A DNA stretch of 64,000 nt from Terrirhizobium terrae (GCF_030323265.1 NZ_CP104990.1:124001-188000); one strand, 5' to 3'; shown: positions 46,260 to 55,174, counted from the stretch's first letter. Made by a program: numbers and translations. The notes: generated from the letters alone by a model not told the origin.

Positions 46260-46667
46260 ATGGCTGATGATACCAACGTAGAGGCCGCGACGACCGCTGC
46301 CACAAATGCACCCGTTGCCGCACCCGCAGTCAAGAAAACCCGCAAGCCACGCGCGCCGAAAGCTCCTGCTGAAGTTGCCGCGACCACCGATGTCGTGGCC
46401 TCTGAAGCACCGGTCAAGAAGACACGCGCCAAGCGTGGAAGCAAAGTCGCCGAGGTAAAGACGCCGAAGGCTGTTGCTCGCAAGACCACGACGAAGACAA
46501 CGGTCGCCCGTAAGGGTGCGACGCCTGCGGCTCGTGCTGCTGAACCGATCGACGACATCGCCGCACTTCTAAAGCTCGAAGAAGAGAACAAAAACCTTCG
46601 CAAGCAGCTCTCTGACAAGCTGCGCGCCGAAAACGCCGACCTGCGCAAGCGCCTGGGACAGAAGTGA
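46260..46667 (+). CDS. SyrB-like protein, Ala/Lys-rich with C-terminal coiled coil
   Basis: 135 residues. The first 85 are rich in Ala, Lys, Thr and Pro with repeated KKTRKPRAPKAP-type blocks, like a histone H1 tail. The end (ALLKLEEENKNLRKQLSDKL then AENADLRKRLGQK) matches the coiled coil of SyrB and SyrB-like regulators of Sinorhizobium, where SyrB represses syrM. AGGAGT precedes the ATG. The basic tail suggests DNA binding. Followed by a 12-bp hairpin. Another coiled-coil protein follows at 46778. Confidence 0.75.
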   Translation: MADDTNVEAATTAATNAPVAAPAVKKTRKPRAPKAPAEVAATTDVVASEAPVKKTRAKRGSKVAEVKTPKAVARKTTTKTTVARKGATPAARAAEPIDDIAALLKLEEENKNLRKQLSDKLRAENADLRKRLGQK

Positions 46668-46703
46668 TTGCGACAATCATCAGCTGACGTAGTCGTCTGT
46701 TGG

Positions 46704-46735
46704 AAGTGCCGGACCTGCAGCTTGGTCCGGCACTT
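46704..46735 (+). terminator. Hairpin after the SyrB-like gene
   Basis: AAGTGCCGGACC-TGCAGCTT-GGTCCGGCACTT: perfect 12-bp arms with an 8-nt loop, starting 37 bp after the stop. The right arm ends in CTT and is not followed by a U run. Probably a terminator or mRNA-end hairpin. Confidence 0.6.
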
Positions 46736-46777
46736 GGAATCCGGCTTAACCGCCGTCCCATGCGAAAGGTATGAAAT

Positions 46778-47388
46778 ATGAGAACGCCGTGGAGATTTCT
46801 GTCTGACCTGGTCACGAGAAAGCCGACGGCAGGTCATGTCGATGAACATTCGAATGAAGAGAAGGTCGAGGAGCCCAAAAGCTGCCGTCCTCCGATCGAT
46901 CTGTAGATCTTGAACCCGGAGCGATCGAGGCGGGAACCGACCACGGCACTGCCGAGATCCTCCCGGTAAATGCAGATGACGGTAAGAGTGGACGGACCGC
47001 TGAACAGGACATCGCTATGAGTGATGATCAAGGGGCCGCGGTGGAAGGGCCAATCGGTAGCCGCGCAGAACGGGTAAGTGTTGCGGAGGCATCGAACTCC
47101 GATGAGCTGACAGGGAACCCGGCCGAACTGAGCAGCCCTGGCAAAGTTTCGGAACGAAAGCTGCCGGTGACGCCCAGGAAGGCAAGATCTCCACATATTG
47201 CTGTAGAGCAGGCTGCCGAGACTGCCGAGAACGAGGCGCTGGAAGCCGCCTCAGGAGCGAAAACACTCTTCGATGAAATGGCCGAGTTGGACGCCGAAAT
47301 TTCTAGCTTGAGAAAGCAGCTCAGCGAGAAGCTGATCGCGCAGAATGAACAGCTGCGGAAAATGGTGCAGCGGTTCGATAGGATTTAG
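46778..47388 (+). CDS. Second SyrB-like / coiled-coil protein (frameshifted near 46888)
   Basis: ATG 46778 begins MRTPWRFLSDLVTRKP, preceded by AAAGG. After about 36 codons a one-base shift is needed; the second frame then runs SSDRSVDLEPGAIEAGTDHG to a C-terminal coiled coil (LFDEMAELDAEISSLRKQLS then EKLIAQNEQLRKMVQRF). That end is close in pattern to the SyrB-like gene just upstream, but the Ala/Lys-rich tail is replaced by an acidic region. An internal ATG at 47017 would give a 123-residue protein. Existence of the long form is inferred from open frames and the plausible start. Confidence 0.5.
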
Positions 47389-47659
47389 CTCGCCGACGAG
47401 CCGCCAGCAAACTTTGTGCTATTCAGCCAATGGAGCCGCGGCGACGCGGGAAGGTAGATAGCGTCCTTATCCGAGGCGGCTTGAGCCGATCAGGTCCGGA
47501 AGGCGCCTAGCAGAGGAAGTCCGCTGGAAAAGCAAATGGGTGATCGTCGACAGATGGCTAGGAACTTTTTCTTCGACTTATAGTGTTCACCTCGCTTTCA
47601 AGTGCCTAAGGCAGACCACCGTATATCTTAGCGAATCCAGCTTTCCAGCTAATCTGAAT

Positions 47660-47683
47660 CCCGTTGAAAATAACGGGGTTTTT
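47660..47683 (+). terminator. Terminator-like hairpin directly before the AraC start
   Basis: CCCGTT-GAAAAT-AACGGG is followed by GTTTTTAT, the look of an intrinsic terminator, and ends 4 bases before ATG 47687. If transcription begins upstream, this could act as an attenuator or mask the ribosome site. It may also lie inside the coding region if the gene starts further upstream. Confidence 0.45.
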
Positions 47684-47686
47684 ATC

Positions 47687-48232
47687 ATGCACGGTATCTC
47701 TGAACGAATTCGATCGTCTGCAGAAAGCGGCGTTAAGCAGTTCGGCTACGTAACCCCTGACGCACAAACCGCATTCTCCGTTAAACGGTCGAAGGAAATG
47801 CCATCGATAGCTGCGTCGATGGCAAAGGCCTTGCCGTTATCTCGAATTCCGAGCTCAAGCGATTGCTTGAAAGGGGGCTTACCCGAGTGGAAGATCAAAA
47901 GGGTGCAGGCTTTCATACTGGAGAACCTTTCCTCCAGTATTTCCGGGGAAGACATGGCGACGGTCTGCGGGCTGAGCGTAAGCCACTTTCAGCGGGCATT
48001 CCAAAGCAGCTTTAATTGTTCCCCACATCGCTATGTCACAAAACTCCGCTTGGAATTGGCACGTCAGATGTTGGTAAAGACGGATTTGCCTATAAAGTTT
48101 ATTGCGCTGGAATGTGGCATGGCAGATCAATCCCATTTGAACAAAGTATTGAAGCGAGAGTGGAGCGTTACCCCTTGCGCGTTGAGGCGGGAAGGTGGCC
48201 TTAAGGTCTCCCGCTCCGATAGGTGCCGCTGA
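47687..48232 (+). CDS. AraC-family transcriptional regulator, short form
   Basis: 181 residues from ATG 47687. The last 110 residues are an AraC HTH domain: EWKIKRVQAFILENLSSSIS, MATVCGLSVSHFQRAFQSSF then NCSPHRYVTKLRLELARQML, IKFIALECGMADQSHLNKVL. The N-terminus is a short arm without an effector domain. The same frame is open to 47540, so an earlier start is possible. It shares its layout with the AraC gene at 6636. The downstream uronate genes are on the same strand but have their own promoter region. Confidence 0.8.
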   Translation: MHGISERIRSSAESGVKQFGYVTPDAQTAFSVKRSKEMPSIAASMAKALPLSRIPSSSDCLKGGLPEWKIKRVQAFILENLSSSISGEDMATVCGLSVSHFQRAFQSSFNCSPHRYVTKLRLELARQMLVKTDLPIKFIALECGMADQSHLNKVLKREWSVTPCALRREGGLKVSRSDRCR

Positions 48233-48341
48233 ATCGAATTACCTATGCCTGCGCGCGCTTGATTGCACAGAGATCATCCGCGCATCAATTCGACACCCGA
48301 ACAAACTTGTTGACCTATTCGGCGTCACTTGTAGTATCTCC

Positions 48342-48362
48342 TTGGTCATCATGTATGACAAC
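48342..48362. promoter_or_regulatory. Probable FadR-type GntR operator upstream of udh
   Basis: TTGGTCAT-CATGT-ATGACAAC is a dyad with six of eight arm positions matching, 41 bp before the udh ATG. The core GTCAT...ATGAC is typical for FadR-subfamily GntR repressors that control uronate and aldarate genes. No such regulator is encoded next to it in this window. Confidence 0.5.
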
Positions 48363-48402
48363 ATTTTGGCGACGCTTACGATTGCCGATCCTGGGAGGGT
48401 TC

Positions 48403-49203
48403 ATGCTGAAGAAACTGCTGCTGACAGGCGCTGCGGGCGGTGTTGGTCGAAGCATACGTCCGTTGCTGTCTCAGCTTGCGGAGACGGTCGTCCTCTCTGA
48501 TATCGGTGAGATCAGCGATCTGGCCGCAGGCGAGACCTTCGTCCGATGCGACCTTGCCGATGCCGAGGGCGTTTCGCGCATGTTCGAGGGCGTCGATGGT
48601 GTCATCCATCTCGGCGGCGTGTCGGTCGAGCGTCCGTTCGACCAGATCCTGCAGGGCAATATCGTCGGTCTCTACAATCTCTACGAGGCGGCCCGCCATC
48701 ACGGCCAGCCGCGCATCGTCTTTGCCAGTTCCAACCATGTGGTTGGCTTTTACCGGCGTGACGAGCATATCGACAATACCGTCTATCCGCGGCCGGACTC
48801 GCTCTATGGCGTCTCGAAGGTGTTCGGCGAGGCAATTGCCAGCATGTATTACGACAAGTTCGGCCAGGAGACCCTGTCGGTCCGGATCGGTTCCTGTTTT
48901 GAAAAGCCGGCCAATCCCCGCATGCTGGCGACGTGGCTGAGTGTCCGCGACTTCGTCTCGCTCTGCGGACGGGCTTTCGACACGCCGCGTCTCGCGCATA
49001 CGATCATCTACGGCGCCTCGGCGAATGACGAGCAGTGGTGGGACAACCGCAATGCCGCCTTCCTGGGTTGGCGCCCGCAGGACAGTTCCGTCAAGTGGCG
49101 CGTCGAGGTGGAAACTGCGGCCGGCAGGCAGGATCCCAACGATCCGGCCGTGATCTATCAGGGCGGCGCGTTCACGAGCGCTGGTCATCCGGCCGACACC
49201 TGA
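48403..49203 (+). CDS. udh: Uronate dehydrogenase
   Basis: 266 residues, the length of the Agrobacterium uronate dehydrogenase, which oxidises glucuronate or galacturonate to the aldarolactone with NAD. SDR features: nucleotide loop LLLTGAAGGVGRSI, SSN at 109-111 and catalytic Tyr135/Lys139 (SLYGVSKVFGE). Also conserved with Udh are HLGGVSVERPFDQILQGNI, VRIGSC and ASANDEQWWDN. GGGAGGG precedes ATG 48403. The aldehyde dehydrogenase 67 bp downstream acts at the end of the same oxidative pathway. Confidence 0.9.
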   Translation: MLKKLLLTGAAGGVGRSIRPLLSQLAETVVLSDIGEISDLAAGETFVRCDLADAEGVSRMFEGVDGVIHLGGVSVERPFDQILQGNIVGLYNLYEAARHHGQPRIVFASSNHVVGFYRRDEHIDNTVYPRPDSLYGVSKVFGEAIASMYYDKFGQETLSVRIGSCFEKPANPRMLATWLSVRDFVSLCGRAFDTPRLAHTIIYGASANDEQWWDNRNAAFLGWRPQDSSVKWRVEVETAAGRQDPNDPAVIYQGGAFTSAGHPADT

Positions 49204-49270
49204 TAGGATTATCGAATTTCCAGTCATATATAATCAGCGGCCGAAGGAATGGCCGCAGGAGGATTTCACC

Positions 49271-50704
49271 ATGACCATCCGTCAGAACCTGATTGCCGGC
49301 GAGTGGGTCGGCAGCAACGGCTCGGAAAACATCAATCCCTCCGACACCAAGGACGTCGTCGGCATCTATGCGCAGGCGAGCGCCGATGACACGCGCCAGG
49401 CGATCGCCGCGGCGAAGGCTGCCTTCCCGGCATGGTCGCGATCCGGCATTCTGGAGCGCCATGCAATCCTGCGAAAGACGTCTGACGAAATCCTGGCGCG
49501 CAAGCAGGAACTCGGCGAGCTGCTGTCCCGCGAGGAAGGCAAGATCCTGGCCGAGGGCATTGGCGAAGTGACGCGCGCGGCGCAAATCTTCGACTTCTTC
49601 GCCGGCGAAACCCTGCGTCTAGCCGGCGAGGTTCTGCCTTCCGCCCGACCCGGGATCGGCGTCGAGATTACCCGCGAGCCGCTCGGCGTCATCGGCATCA
49701 TCACGCCCTGGAATTTCCCGATCGCCATTCCGGCCTGGAAGATCGCGCCGGCGCTCTGCTACGGCAACACGGTCGTGTTCAAGCCGGCCGAACTCGTGCC
49801 CGGCTGCTCCTGGGCGATCGTCGATATCCTGCATCGCGCAGGCCTGCCGAAGGGCGTGCTCAACCTCGTCATGGGCCCGGGCTCCGTGGTTGGTCAGACG
49901 ATGCTCCACAGCCCCGATCTCGCCGGCATCACCTTCACGGGATCTACCGGCACGGGCAAGCGCGTGGCCGCCGCGTCGATCGAGCATAACCGCAAGTTCC
50001 AGCTGGAAATGGGCGGCAAGAACCCGATGGTCGTGCTCGATGACGCTGACCTGACGGTCGCGGTCGAGGCTGCGGCCAATTCCGGCTTCTTCTCCACCGG
50101 CCAGCGCTGCACGGCGTCCTCCCGCCTGATCGTCACCGAAGGTATCCATGACCGGTTCGTCGATGCGCTGACAGAGAGGCTTAAGACCATTCAGGTCGGC
50201 CACGCCCTGAAGCCTGAAACCCATGTCGGCCCGGTCGTCGATGCCCGTCAACTGAAGCAGGATACCGACTATATCGATATCGGCGTCAAGGAAGGTGCAA
50301 AGCTGGCCTTCGGCGGCGAGCGCGTCGAGCGGGATACGCCCGGCTTCTTCCTGCAGCCGACGCTGTTCACCGAGGCGACCAATGCGATGCGGATCTCCCG
50401 CGAGGAAATCTTCGGCCCTGTCGTGAGCGTCATCCGCGTCAAAAACTATGACGAGGCGCTGGCGATGGCCAATGACACGCCATTCGGTCTCTCGGCCGGC
50501 ATCGCCACGACCAGCCTGAAATATGCGACACACTTCAAGCGGAATTCGGAAGCAGGCATGGTCATGGTCAACCTGCCCACCGCCGGCGTGGATTTCCATG
50601 TTCCCTTCGGAGGGCGCAAGGCGTCTTCCTTCGGGCCGCGCGAGCAGGGCAAATATGCCGCCGAGTTCTTTACCGTGGTGAAGACCGCATACACGCAGGC
50701 ATGA
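49271..50704 (+). CDS. Alpha-ketoglutarate semialdehyde dehydrogenase (aldehyde dehydrogenase family)
   Basis: 477 residues. Aldehyde dehydrogenase hallmarks: ITPWNFPIAIPAWKIAPALC, Rossmann GSTGTGKRVA, general base near Glu246 (LEMGGKNP) and nucleophile near Cys280 (FSTGQRCTASSR). Overall similarity is to ketoglutaric semialdehyde dehydrogenases, which make 2-oxoglutarate with NAD(P) as the last step of oxidative uronate, arabinose or aldarate breakdown. The pairing with udh supports this, although the lactonase and dehydratase steps are not encoded here. GGAGG precedes the ATG. An intrinsic terminator follows. Confidence 0.9.
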   Translation: MTIRQNLIAGEWVGSNGSENINPSDTKDVVGIYAQASADDTRQAIAAAKAAFPAWSRSGILERHAILRKTSDEILARKQELGELLSREEGKILAEGIGEVTRAAQIFDFFAGETLRLAGEVLPSARPGIGVEITREPLGVIGIITPWNFPIAIPAWKIAPALCYGNTVVFKPAELVPGCSWAIVDILHRAGLPKGVLNLVMGPGSVVGQTMLHSPDLAGITFTGSTGTGKRVAAASIEHNRKFQLEMGGKNPMVVLDDADLTVAVEAAANSGFFSTGQRCTASSRLIVTEGIHDRFVDALTERLKTIQVGHALKPETHVGPVVDARQLKQDTDYIDIGVKEGAKLAFGGERVERDTPGFFLQPTLFTEATNAMRISREEIFGPVVSVIRVKNYDEALAMANDTPFGLSAGIATTSLKYATHFKRNSEAGMVMVNLPTAGVDFHVPFGGRKASSFGPREQGKYAAEFFTVVKTAYTQA

Positions 50705-50709
50705 TGCGT

Positions 50710-50745
50710 AAACGGCCGCCCGGAGACATCCGAGGCGGCCGTTTT
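50710..50745 (+). terminator. Intrinsic terminator after the semialdehyde dehydrogenase
   Basis: AAACGGCCGCC and GGCGGCCGTTT are exact complements around a 13-nt loop, followed by TCCC. The A run before and T run after allow function on either strand. Begins 6 bp after the stop. Confidence 0.8.
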
Positions 50746-50851
50746 CCCTGAAATCCATCCGATTTTGACCCGTGCATGAGGAAAGGCATGGACGGAATGG
50801 GCTTTTGCCTTACTTCCCCGACTGGACGGTTTTCAGGACAGGGCAGGGATA

Positions 50852-51916
50852 GTGGTTCAACGCGTCAGTTTTTATATATTGCTGGTTCTGGTGACTCTGG
50901 CGTTCATCGCCGTCATTCTTCCCTTCTATTCGGCCATCTTCTGGGCTGTTGTCTTCGCCATTCTCTTCTTCCCACTCTATAGCTGGATTGAGAAAAAGCT
51001 CGGCGGCCGGCGCAACACTGCCGCCGTTCTGACGGTTTTGATCTGCCTTTGCCTCGTCATCCTGCCAGGCCTTGCGATCCTGAGTTCGCTCATTCAGGAG
51101 GGAGCCAGCGTCTACCAGAAGATATCGAGCGGCCAGATCGATCTTCCCCGGATGTTCAATCAGGTCATCGACGCCTTGCCGGTCTTCTTACAGGACCGCG
51201 TGCGCAGCTTGGAAACCGGTGGCTTTGCGGATTTCCGGGAGCGATTCTCGTCCTCGCTCATGCAGGGCGGAAGCTTCTTTGCGGGTAGAGCGCTGACCTT
51301 CGGTCAGAGCACACTCGAGTTTTTCATCGCTTTCGGCCTGATGCTTTACCTGCTCTTCTTCCTTTTCCGCGACGGGCGAAGCCTGGCAAAGACGATCCGC
51401 GACGCGGCGCCTTTGAGCGACGAGCATACGACCCAGTTCATGGCGAAGTTTGCCTCCGTTGTCCGGGCGACCGTGCGCGGCAACATCATCATCGCCATCA
51501 TTCAGGGCGCGATCGGTGGCGTGACCTTCTGGGCGCTCGGCGTACAGCCGGCCCTGCTCTGGGGCGTGCTGATGGTCATCCTGTCAATGGTTCCGGCCGT
51601 CGGCGCGGCACTGGTCTGGGTGCCGACGGCGATCTATCTCGCGGTGACCGGAGCGGTTCTGCAGGCCGTCATCATCGTCGCTGTGGGCGTCTTCGTCATT
51701 GGTCTGGTCGACAATCTCCTACGCCCGCCGCTGGTGGGCAAGGAAACGAAGATGCCGGACTATGTGGTCCTGATCTCGACGATCGGCGGCATTTCGCTGG
51801 TTGGTGTCAACGGCTTCGTCATCGGGCCGCTGATCGCAGCCCTGTTCATCGCCGCCTGGTCCCTGTTCGAAAAGGAGCGGGAGCGCGGGCCGGAGGAAAG
51901 CATTTCGCCCGACTGA
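50852..51916 (+). CDS. AI-2E family (PerM/UPF0118) membrane protein
   Basis: 354 residues from GTG 50852 (GGGCAGGGAT upstream). Seven to eight TM helices: two at the N-terminus, with a soluble linker of about 80 residues after the third, and four to five at the end. Conserved features include PFYSAIFWAVVFAILFFPLY, GAIGGVTFWALG and VDNLLRPPLVG. The family includes TqsA and proposed sodium/proton antiporters. The transported solute is unknown. It stands between the uronate genes and a Gly-rich exported protein. Confidence 0.88.
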   Translation: MVQRVSFYILLVLVTLAFIAVILPFYSAIFWAVVFAILFFPLYSWIEKKLGGRRNTAAVLTVLICLCLVILPGLAILSSLIQEGASVYQKISSGQIDLPRMFNQVIDALPVFLQDRVRSLETGGFADFRERFSSSLMQGGSFFAGRALTFGQSTLEFFIAFGLMLYLLFFLFRDGRSLAKTIRDAAPLSDEHTTQFMAKFASVVRATVRGNIIIAIIQGAIGGVTFWALGVQPALLWGVLMVILSMVPAVGAALVWVPTAIYLAVTGAVLQAVIIVAVGVFVIGLVDNLLRPPLVGKETKMPDYVVLISTIGGISLVGVNGFVIGPLIAALFIAAWSLFEKERERGPEESISPD

Positions 51917-52041
51917 TCACAGCCCGACCAATTATGGTCGGACCATGGTCTGGTTGAGGCCTTCGCAAAGGTCCAATGGCGGAACTATGGCCGTGGTTCA
52001 GGTGTTGCCTGACCATATGGATGTTCAACCAGATATGCGCG

Positions 52042-52524
52042 ATGGAGGCTGCCATTCACTCCCGCCGACAGATTATTGCGAGCCTGACTTTCTCCACATT
52101 GGCGATCCTGTTGCCGTTCCAGGCCAATTCCGCGCTGGCCAGAGGCGGCCATGGTGGCGGTGACGGCAGCGGAGGTGGTCGCGGCGGCGGTAACGGTTCC
52201 GGAAACGGTGGAGGTGCAGATGGCCGTGGCGACAACAGAGGTGGCAGCGGCGGTAACGCAGGCGGTAAAGCAAGAGGTGCCGATCCCCGCGGCCTTGCCG
52301 GCGGTCAGTCGTCGGGAACCCAGGAGAACGGCCCAGCTCAGGGCGTGAATATGACCCCGGGACAGGCCACGGACAGGAGCCTCAGCGTCAGACACAGCAA
52401 CGGCATGGCGGAAGAAATCGACAGCCAGGGCCGCTATGTGATGCGGGATAATCGTGGCCGGACGATCGTCAACCGCTCGGCCACGCAATCCGATCTCGAT
52501 CGGCTTCGCTCGCTTACGGATTGA
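52042..52524 (+). CDS. Gly-rich exported protein, unknown function
   Basis: 160 residues from ATG 52042, chosen for the signal peptide (IIASLTFSTLAILLPFQANS then ALA). The mature N-terminal half is a low-complexity stretch of Gly with Asp, Asn, Arg (residues about 35-90). The C-terminal half (NGMAEEIDSQGRYVMRDNRG then RTIVNRSATQSDLDRLRSL) is ordered and looks like a conserved small domain found in rhizobial exported proteins. It converges on the NarL-type regulator gene with a 9-bp gap. Confidence 0.75.
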   Translation: MEAAIHSRRQIIASLTFSTLAILLPFQANSALARGGHGGGDGSGGGRGGGNGSGNGGGADGRGDNRGGSGGNAGGKARGADPRGLAGGQSSGTQENGPAQGVNMTPGQATDRSLSVRHSNGMAEEIDSQGRYVMRDNRGRTIVNRSATQSDLDRLRSLTD

Positions 52525-52533
52525 GATGCGTAG

Positions 52534-53195
52534 TCAGGATGCGGCGCGCATCGATCCGTCACGCATCGCCTCGTTCCAGGCGATAGCGGCGGCCGTGCGG
52601 TTGCTGACGTTGAGCTTGGTGAAGATCCGCGTCATGTGATGCTTGACCGTCTTCTCGTGCAGATCGAGCTCGATTGCGATCTGCTTGTTGCTCAGCCCGT
52701 TCGCCGCAAGTTCCAGCACTTCGCGCTCGCGCGTCGTCAGTTCGCTCATTCCGGCAAGGGAGGTGTCGTCGTTCGCGGCCGTCTGCGGTTCCGCCAAAAG
52801 CTTGGCGGAAAGCGACGGCGCGACATAGCCTTCGCCCCGCGCCACCGAATGGAGGATTTCCGCCAGCGATGCCGAGCCGATGCCCTTGAGCACATAGCCT
52901 CTCGCACCATCCTGCAGCGCTCGGCGAATGTCGTCACTCGTCTCCGACACGGTCAGCATGACGATCTTCTGGTCCGGGCAGCCGGAAAGGATCGGCGCAA
53001 TCGCCTCCAGTCCGCTGCCAGGCATGGAAATATCCATCAGCAGAATGTCGGGGCGATGCTGCTGGGCGATATGGATCGCGTCCTCCGCGCTGCCGCCCTC
53101 GGCGATGATATCGAAGCCCATTTCCGTCAAAGTGCGCGTCACACCCTCCCTGAACAGGGGTGGTCGTCGCATACGGCAACCCGTAGATCTGCCAT
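52534..53195 (-). CDS. NarL/FixJ-type response regulator (frameshifted near 53158)
   Basis: ATG 53195 starts MADLRVAVCDDHP; one C is missing in a CCCC run near 53158 and the frame then continues LFREGVTRTLTEMGFDIIAE. The receiver has phospho-acceptor Asp in ILLMDISMPGSG and Lys in YVLKG. The LuxR-type HTH reads LTTREREVLELAANGLSNKQ and LHEKTVKHHMTRIFTKLNVS. About 219 residues. The ATG overlaps the TGA of the kinase gene by one base, a coupled pair. Signal and targets unknown. Confidence 0.88.
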
Positions 53196-54694
53196 CAAGC
53201 CTTCTCCGTCTCACTCATTTTCAGCGACATCGTCACCTTTGTCCCGTCTTTGCCCGAGGCGATTTCGAAACGCCCGCCGAGGCTTTCGACCCGTTCGCGC
53301 AATCCGGCAATCCCAAGGCTCGTCGACTTGATCGACGAGGGATCGAAACCGGATCCGCCATCAATGACATCGATGACAACGCAGCCATCCTCCAAACGTT
53401 GCAAAACCTGCTGCCCTACACCGCCGGCATGTCGCCAGCCGTTGTTCAGTGCCTCCTGCACGAAACGGTAGATGCAGATTTTTTCCGCAGGCGTCGGTTG
53501 CCACTCAATGGCGGCAAGTAAAAGGCGAACGTCGAAACCCGTGCGATCGCGGTATCTTTGAACGGCCTGCTTGATCACCTCAGGCAGGGTCGCGGCCTCG
53601 ATTTCCGGCAGGATGAGGTCGTGGCAGATGCCGCGGATCTCGCGCATCGCTTCCTGCAGGCTGGTCTTGATCGACGCGACCTCCGCCTCCCGTTTTTCCG
53701 GCAACACCTGAGCGCCCAGCATGGCGGGGCTGTCGATGCGCAACGAGGCGTATGCAATCAGCTGCGCCGGCCCATCATGCAGATCGGCGCCAAGGCGCCT
53801 GAGAAAGCGTTCGTTCAGCGCCGTCGTTCGCTGGCTTGCGTTTTTCACGCGGGCGTGGAGCGCGCGGTTCTGCTTCAAGAGATCCGAGAGCTCTCCGACA
53901 CGGGCATTGAGGAGGCCGCGCTGCAGGTCGATCAGCCGGCTGCCGCGCAAAACAATCAATGAGAGAAGCGAGAAGATCGCCGCGATCACTGCTGCGACCG
54001 CCAGCCATGCCCGCAATCGCGCATTATAAAGACTATGTTGGAAATCGGTCGCAATCTCGTAGAATTCCGACACCGCGACGACTTCGCCGGACCAGGGCTG
54101 CAGCACCGGATTGTAGATTTCCAGGAGCGGCGGTGGATCATCCCCCAGAGCCGATGCCTCCTCCGGATCGATCTGGTTGAACTCCGACACCATCTTTCCG
54201 GAAAAGGCCGTCTGAAGGTCCTCGCTCGGTGTGAGTTTCTTGCCCATCAGCGTCTTGTCATTGGCATAAAGGATGGTGCCGTCCTTGCGCCACAGCCGGA
54301 AGGAGACGAGGCGACGGCCGAGCGCGCCCTGCGACAGGGTTTCGTCCAGCGCCCGCTCGATCGTCTCGTCGAGCTTTTCCGTCGTCGTCATGTCGGGAAG
54401 GATCGGGGCGATGATGCTGTCGACATAGAGCGCTGTCGAGGCCGCCGAATTGCGGGTGACGGCATCCTCGATCAGGCTTGCGACGAAGGCACCGACGATC
54501 AGGATGGCAGCAGCCGACACCAGTCCGCCGGCGATGATGAACTGGCGGGCGAGCGATTGGCTGTTCCAATGAGCGATGACGTTGGGTAGCCGCACGTAAG
54601 CCTCGGATGAACGCAGTTTGCGCGACGTAAGTATGGCTCGGTTTCCGCCGGTCAATGGGCCATGTGGCCACTGTTTTCGATGGATCGGGACCAA
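53195..54694 (-). CDS. NarX/DesK-type (HisKA_3) sensor histidine kinase
   Basis: Up to 499 residues. TM1 (QFIIAGGLVSAAAILIVGAF, near 51-72), a periplasmic or extracytoplasmic sensor of about 150 residues, TM2 (LAVAAVIAAIFSLLSLIVLR, near 231-250), a coiled coil, then the HisKA_3 phospho-acceptor near His306 (LGADLHDGPAQLIAY) and an ATPase end with EALNNGWRHAGG, DGGSGFDPSS and GLRERVESLGG. The start is uncertain: GTG 54595 would remove 33 residues that do not look conserved. Paired with the NarL-type regulator. Confidence 0.88.
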   Translation of the reverse strand: MVPIHRKQWPHGPLTGGNRAILTSRKLRSSEAYVRLPNVIAHWNSQSLARQFIIAGGLVSAAAILIVGAFVASLIEDAVTRNSAASTALYVDSIIAPILPDMTTTEKLDETIERALDETLSQGALGRRLVSFRLWRKDGTILYANDKTLMGKKLTPSEDLQTAFSGKMVSEFNQIDPEEASALGDDPPPLLEIYNPVLQPWSGEVVAVSEFYEIATDFQHSLYNARLRAWLAVAAVIAAIFSLLSLIVLRGSRLIDLQRGLLNARVGELSDLLKQNRALHARVKNASQRTTALNERFLRRLGADLHDGPAQLIAYASLRIDSPAMLGAQVLPEKREAEVASIKTSLQEAMREIRGICHDLILPEIEAATLPEVIKQAVQRYRDRTGFDVRLLLAAIEWQPTPAEKICIYRFVQEALNNGWRHAGGVGQQVLQRLEDGCVVIDVIDGGSGFDPSSIKSTSLGIAGLRERVESLGGRFEIASGKDGTKVTMSLKMSETEKA

Positions 54695-54781
54695 AGTCGG
54701 ATAGCGCGCCGCAAAGGTCCAAGACCGGAACCGCTTTATCGGGACGGCGTTCTTTGCCCATCACAAACAGGGAGTTGTGTC

Positions 54782-55174
54782 ATGAAAAAGATCATTCTCG
54801 TATCTGCTGCCATCGCAGCTTTCGCAACCGGCGCAATGGCCCAGCAGAGCACGGTAAACGGCGCAGTCGGCGGTGCTGTGACTGGTGCAATCGTAGGTGG
54901 TCCAGTAGGTGCGGCAGTCGGCGGCATCGTCGGCGCTGCCGCCGGCACGGCCATCGATCCGCCGCCGGAACGCGTCGTCCGTTATGTCGAGACCCAGCCG
55001 ATGCCGGCACAGCGCGTCGTCGTTCAGGAGCGCGTCGTGGTCGGCAAGCCGATCCCGCAGCAGGTCGTGCTGACGCCGATCCCGGAAGACCCGGCTTACG
55101 CTTATGCCGTGGTCAACGAGCAGCGCGTGATCGTCGATCCGCAGACCCACACGGTCGTGCAGGTCATCGAATAA
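54782..55174 (+). CDS. DUF1236-like exported protein
   Basis: 130 residues. Signal peptide ILVSAAIAAFATGAMA, then a Gly/Ala/Val-rich hydrophobic segment (GAVGGAVTGAIVGGPVGAAV) of glycine-zipper type and a C-terminal domain with IPEDPAYAYAVVNEQRVIVD and QTHTVVQVIE, the mark of DUF1236 proteins in Rhizobiales. GGGAG precedes the ATG. Function unknown; often stress-related envelope proteins. It is divergent from the two-component kinase. Confidence 0.85.
   Translation: MKKIILVSAAIAAFATGAMAQQSTVNGAVGGAVTGAIVGGPVGAAVGGIVGAAAGTAIDPPPERVVRYVETQPMPAQRVVVQERVVVGKPIPQQVVLTPIPEDPAYAYAVVNEQRVIVDPQTHTVVQVIE

Noticed and set aside
49619..50758. 379-codon minus-strand frame opposite the aldehyde dehydrogenase
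   Set aside because: Typical antisense open frame of a high-GC gene; the dehydrogenase active-site motifs are on the plus strand.
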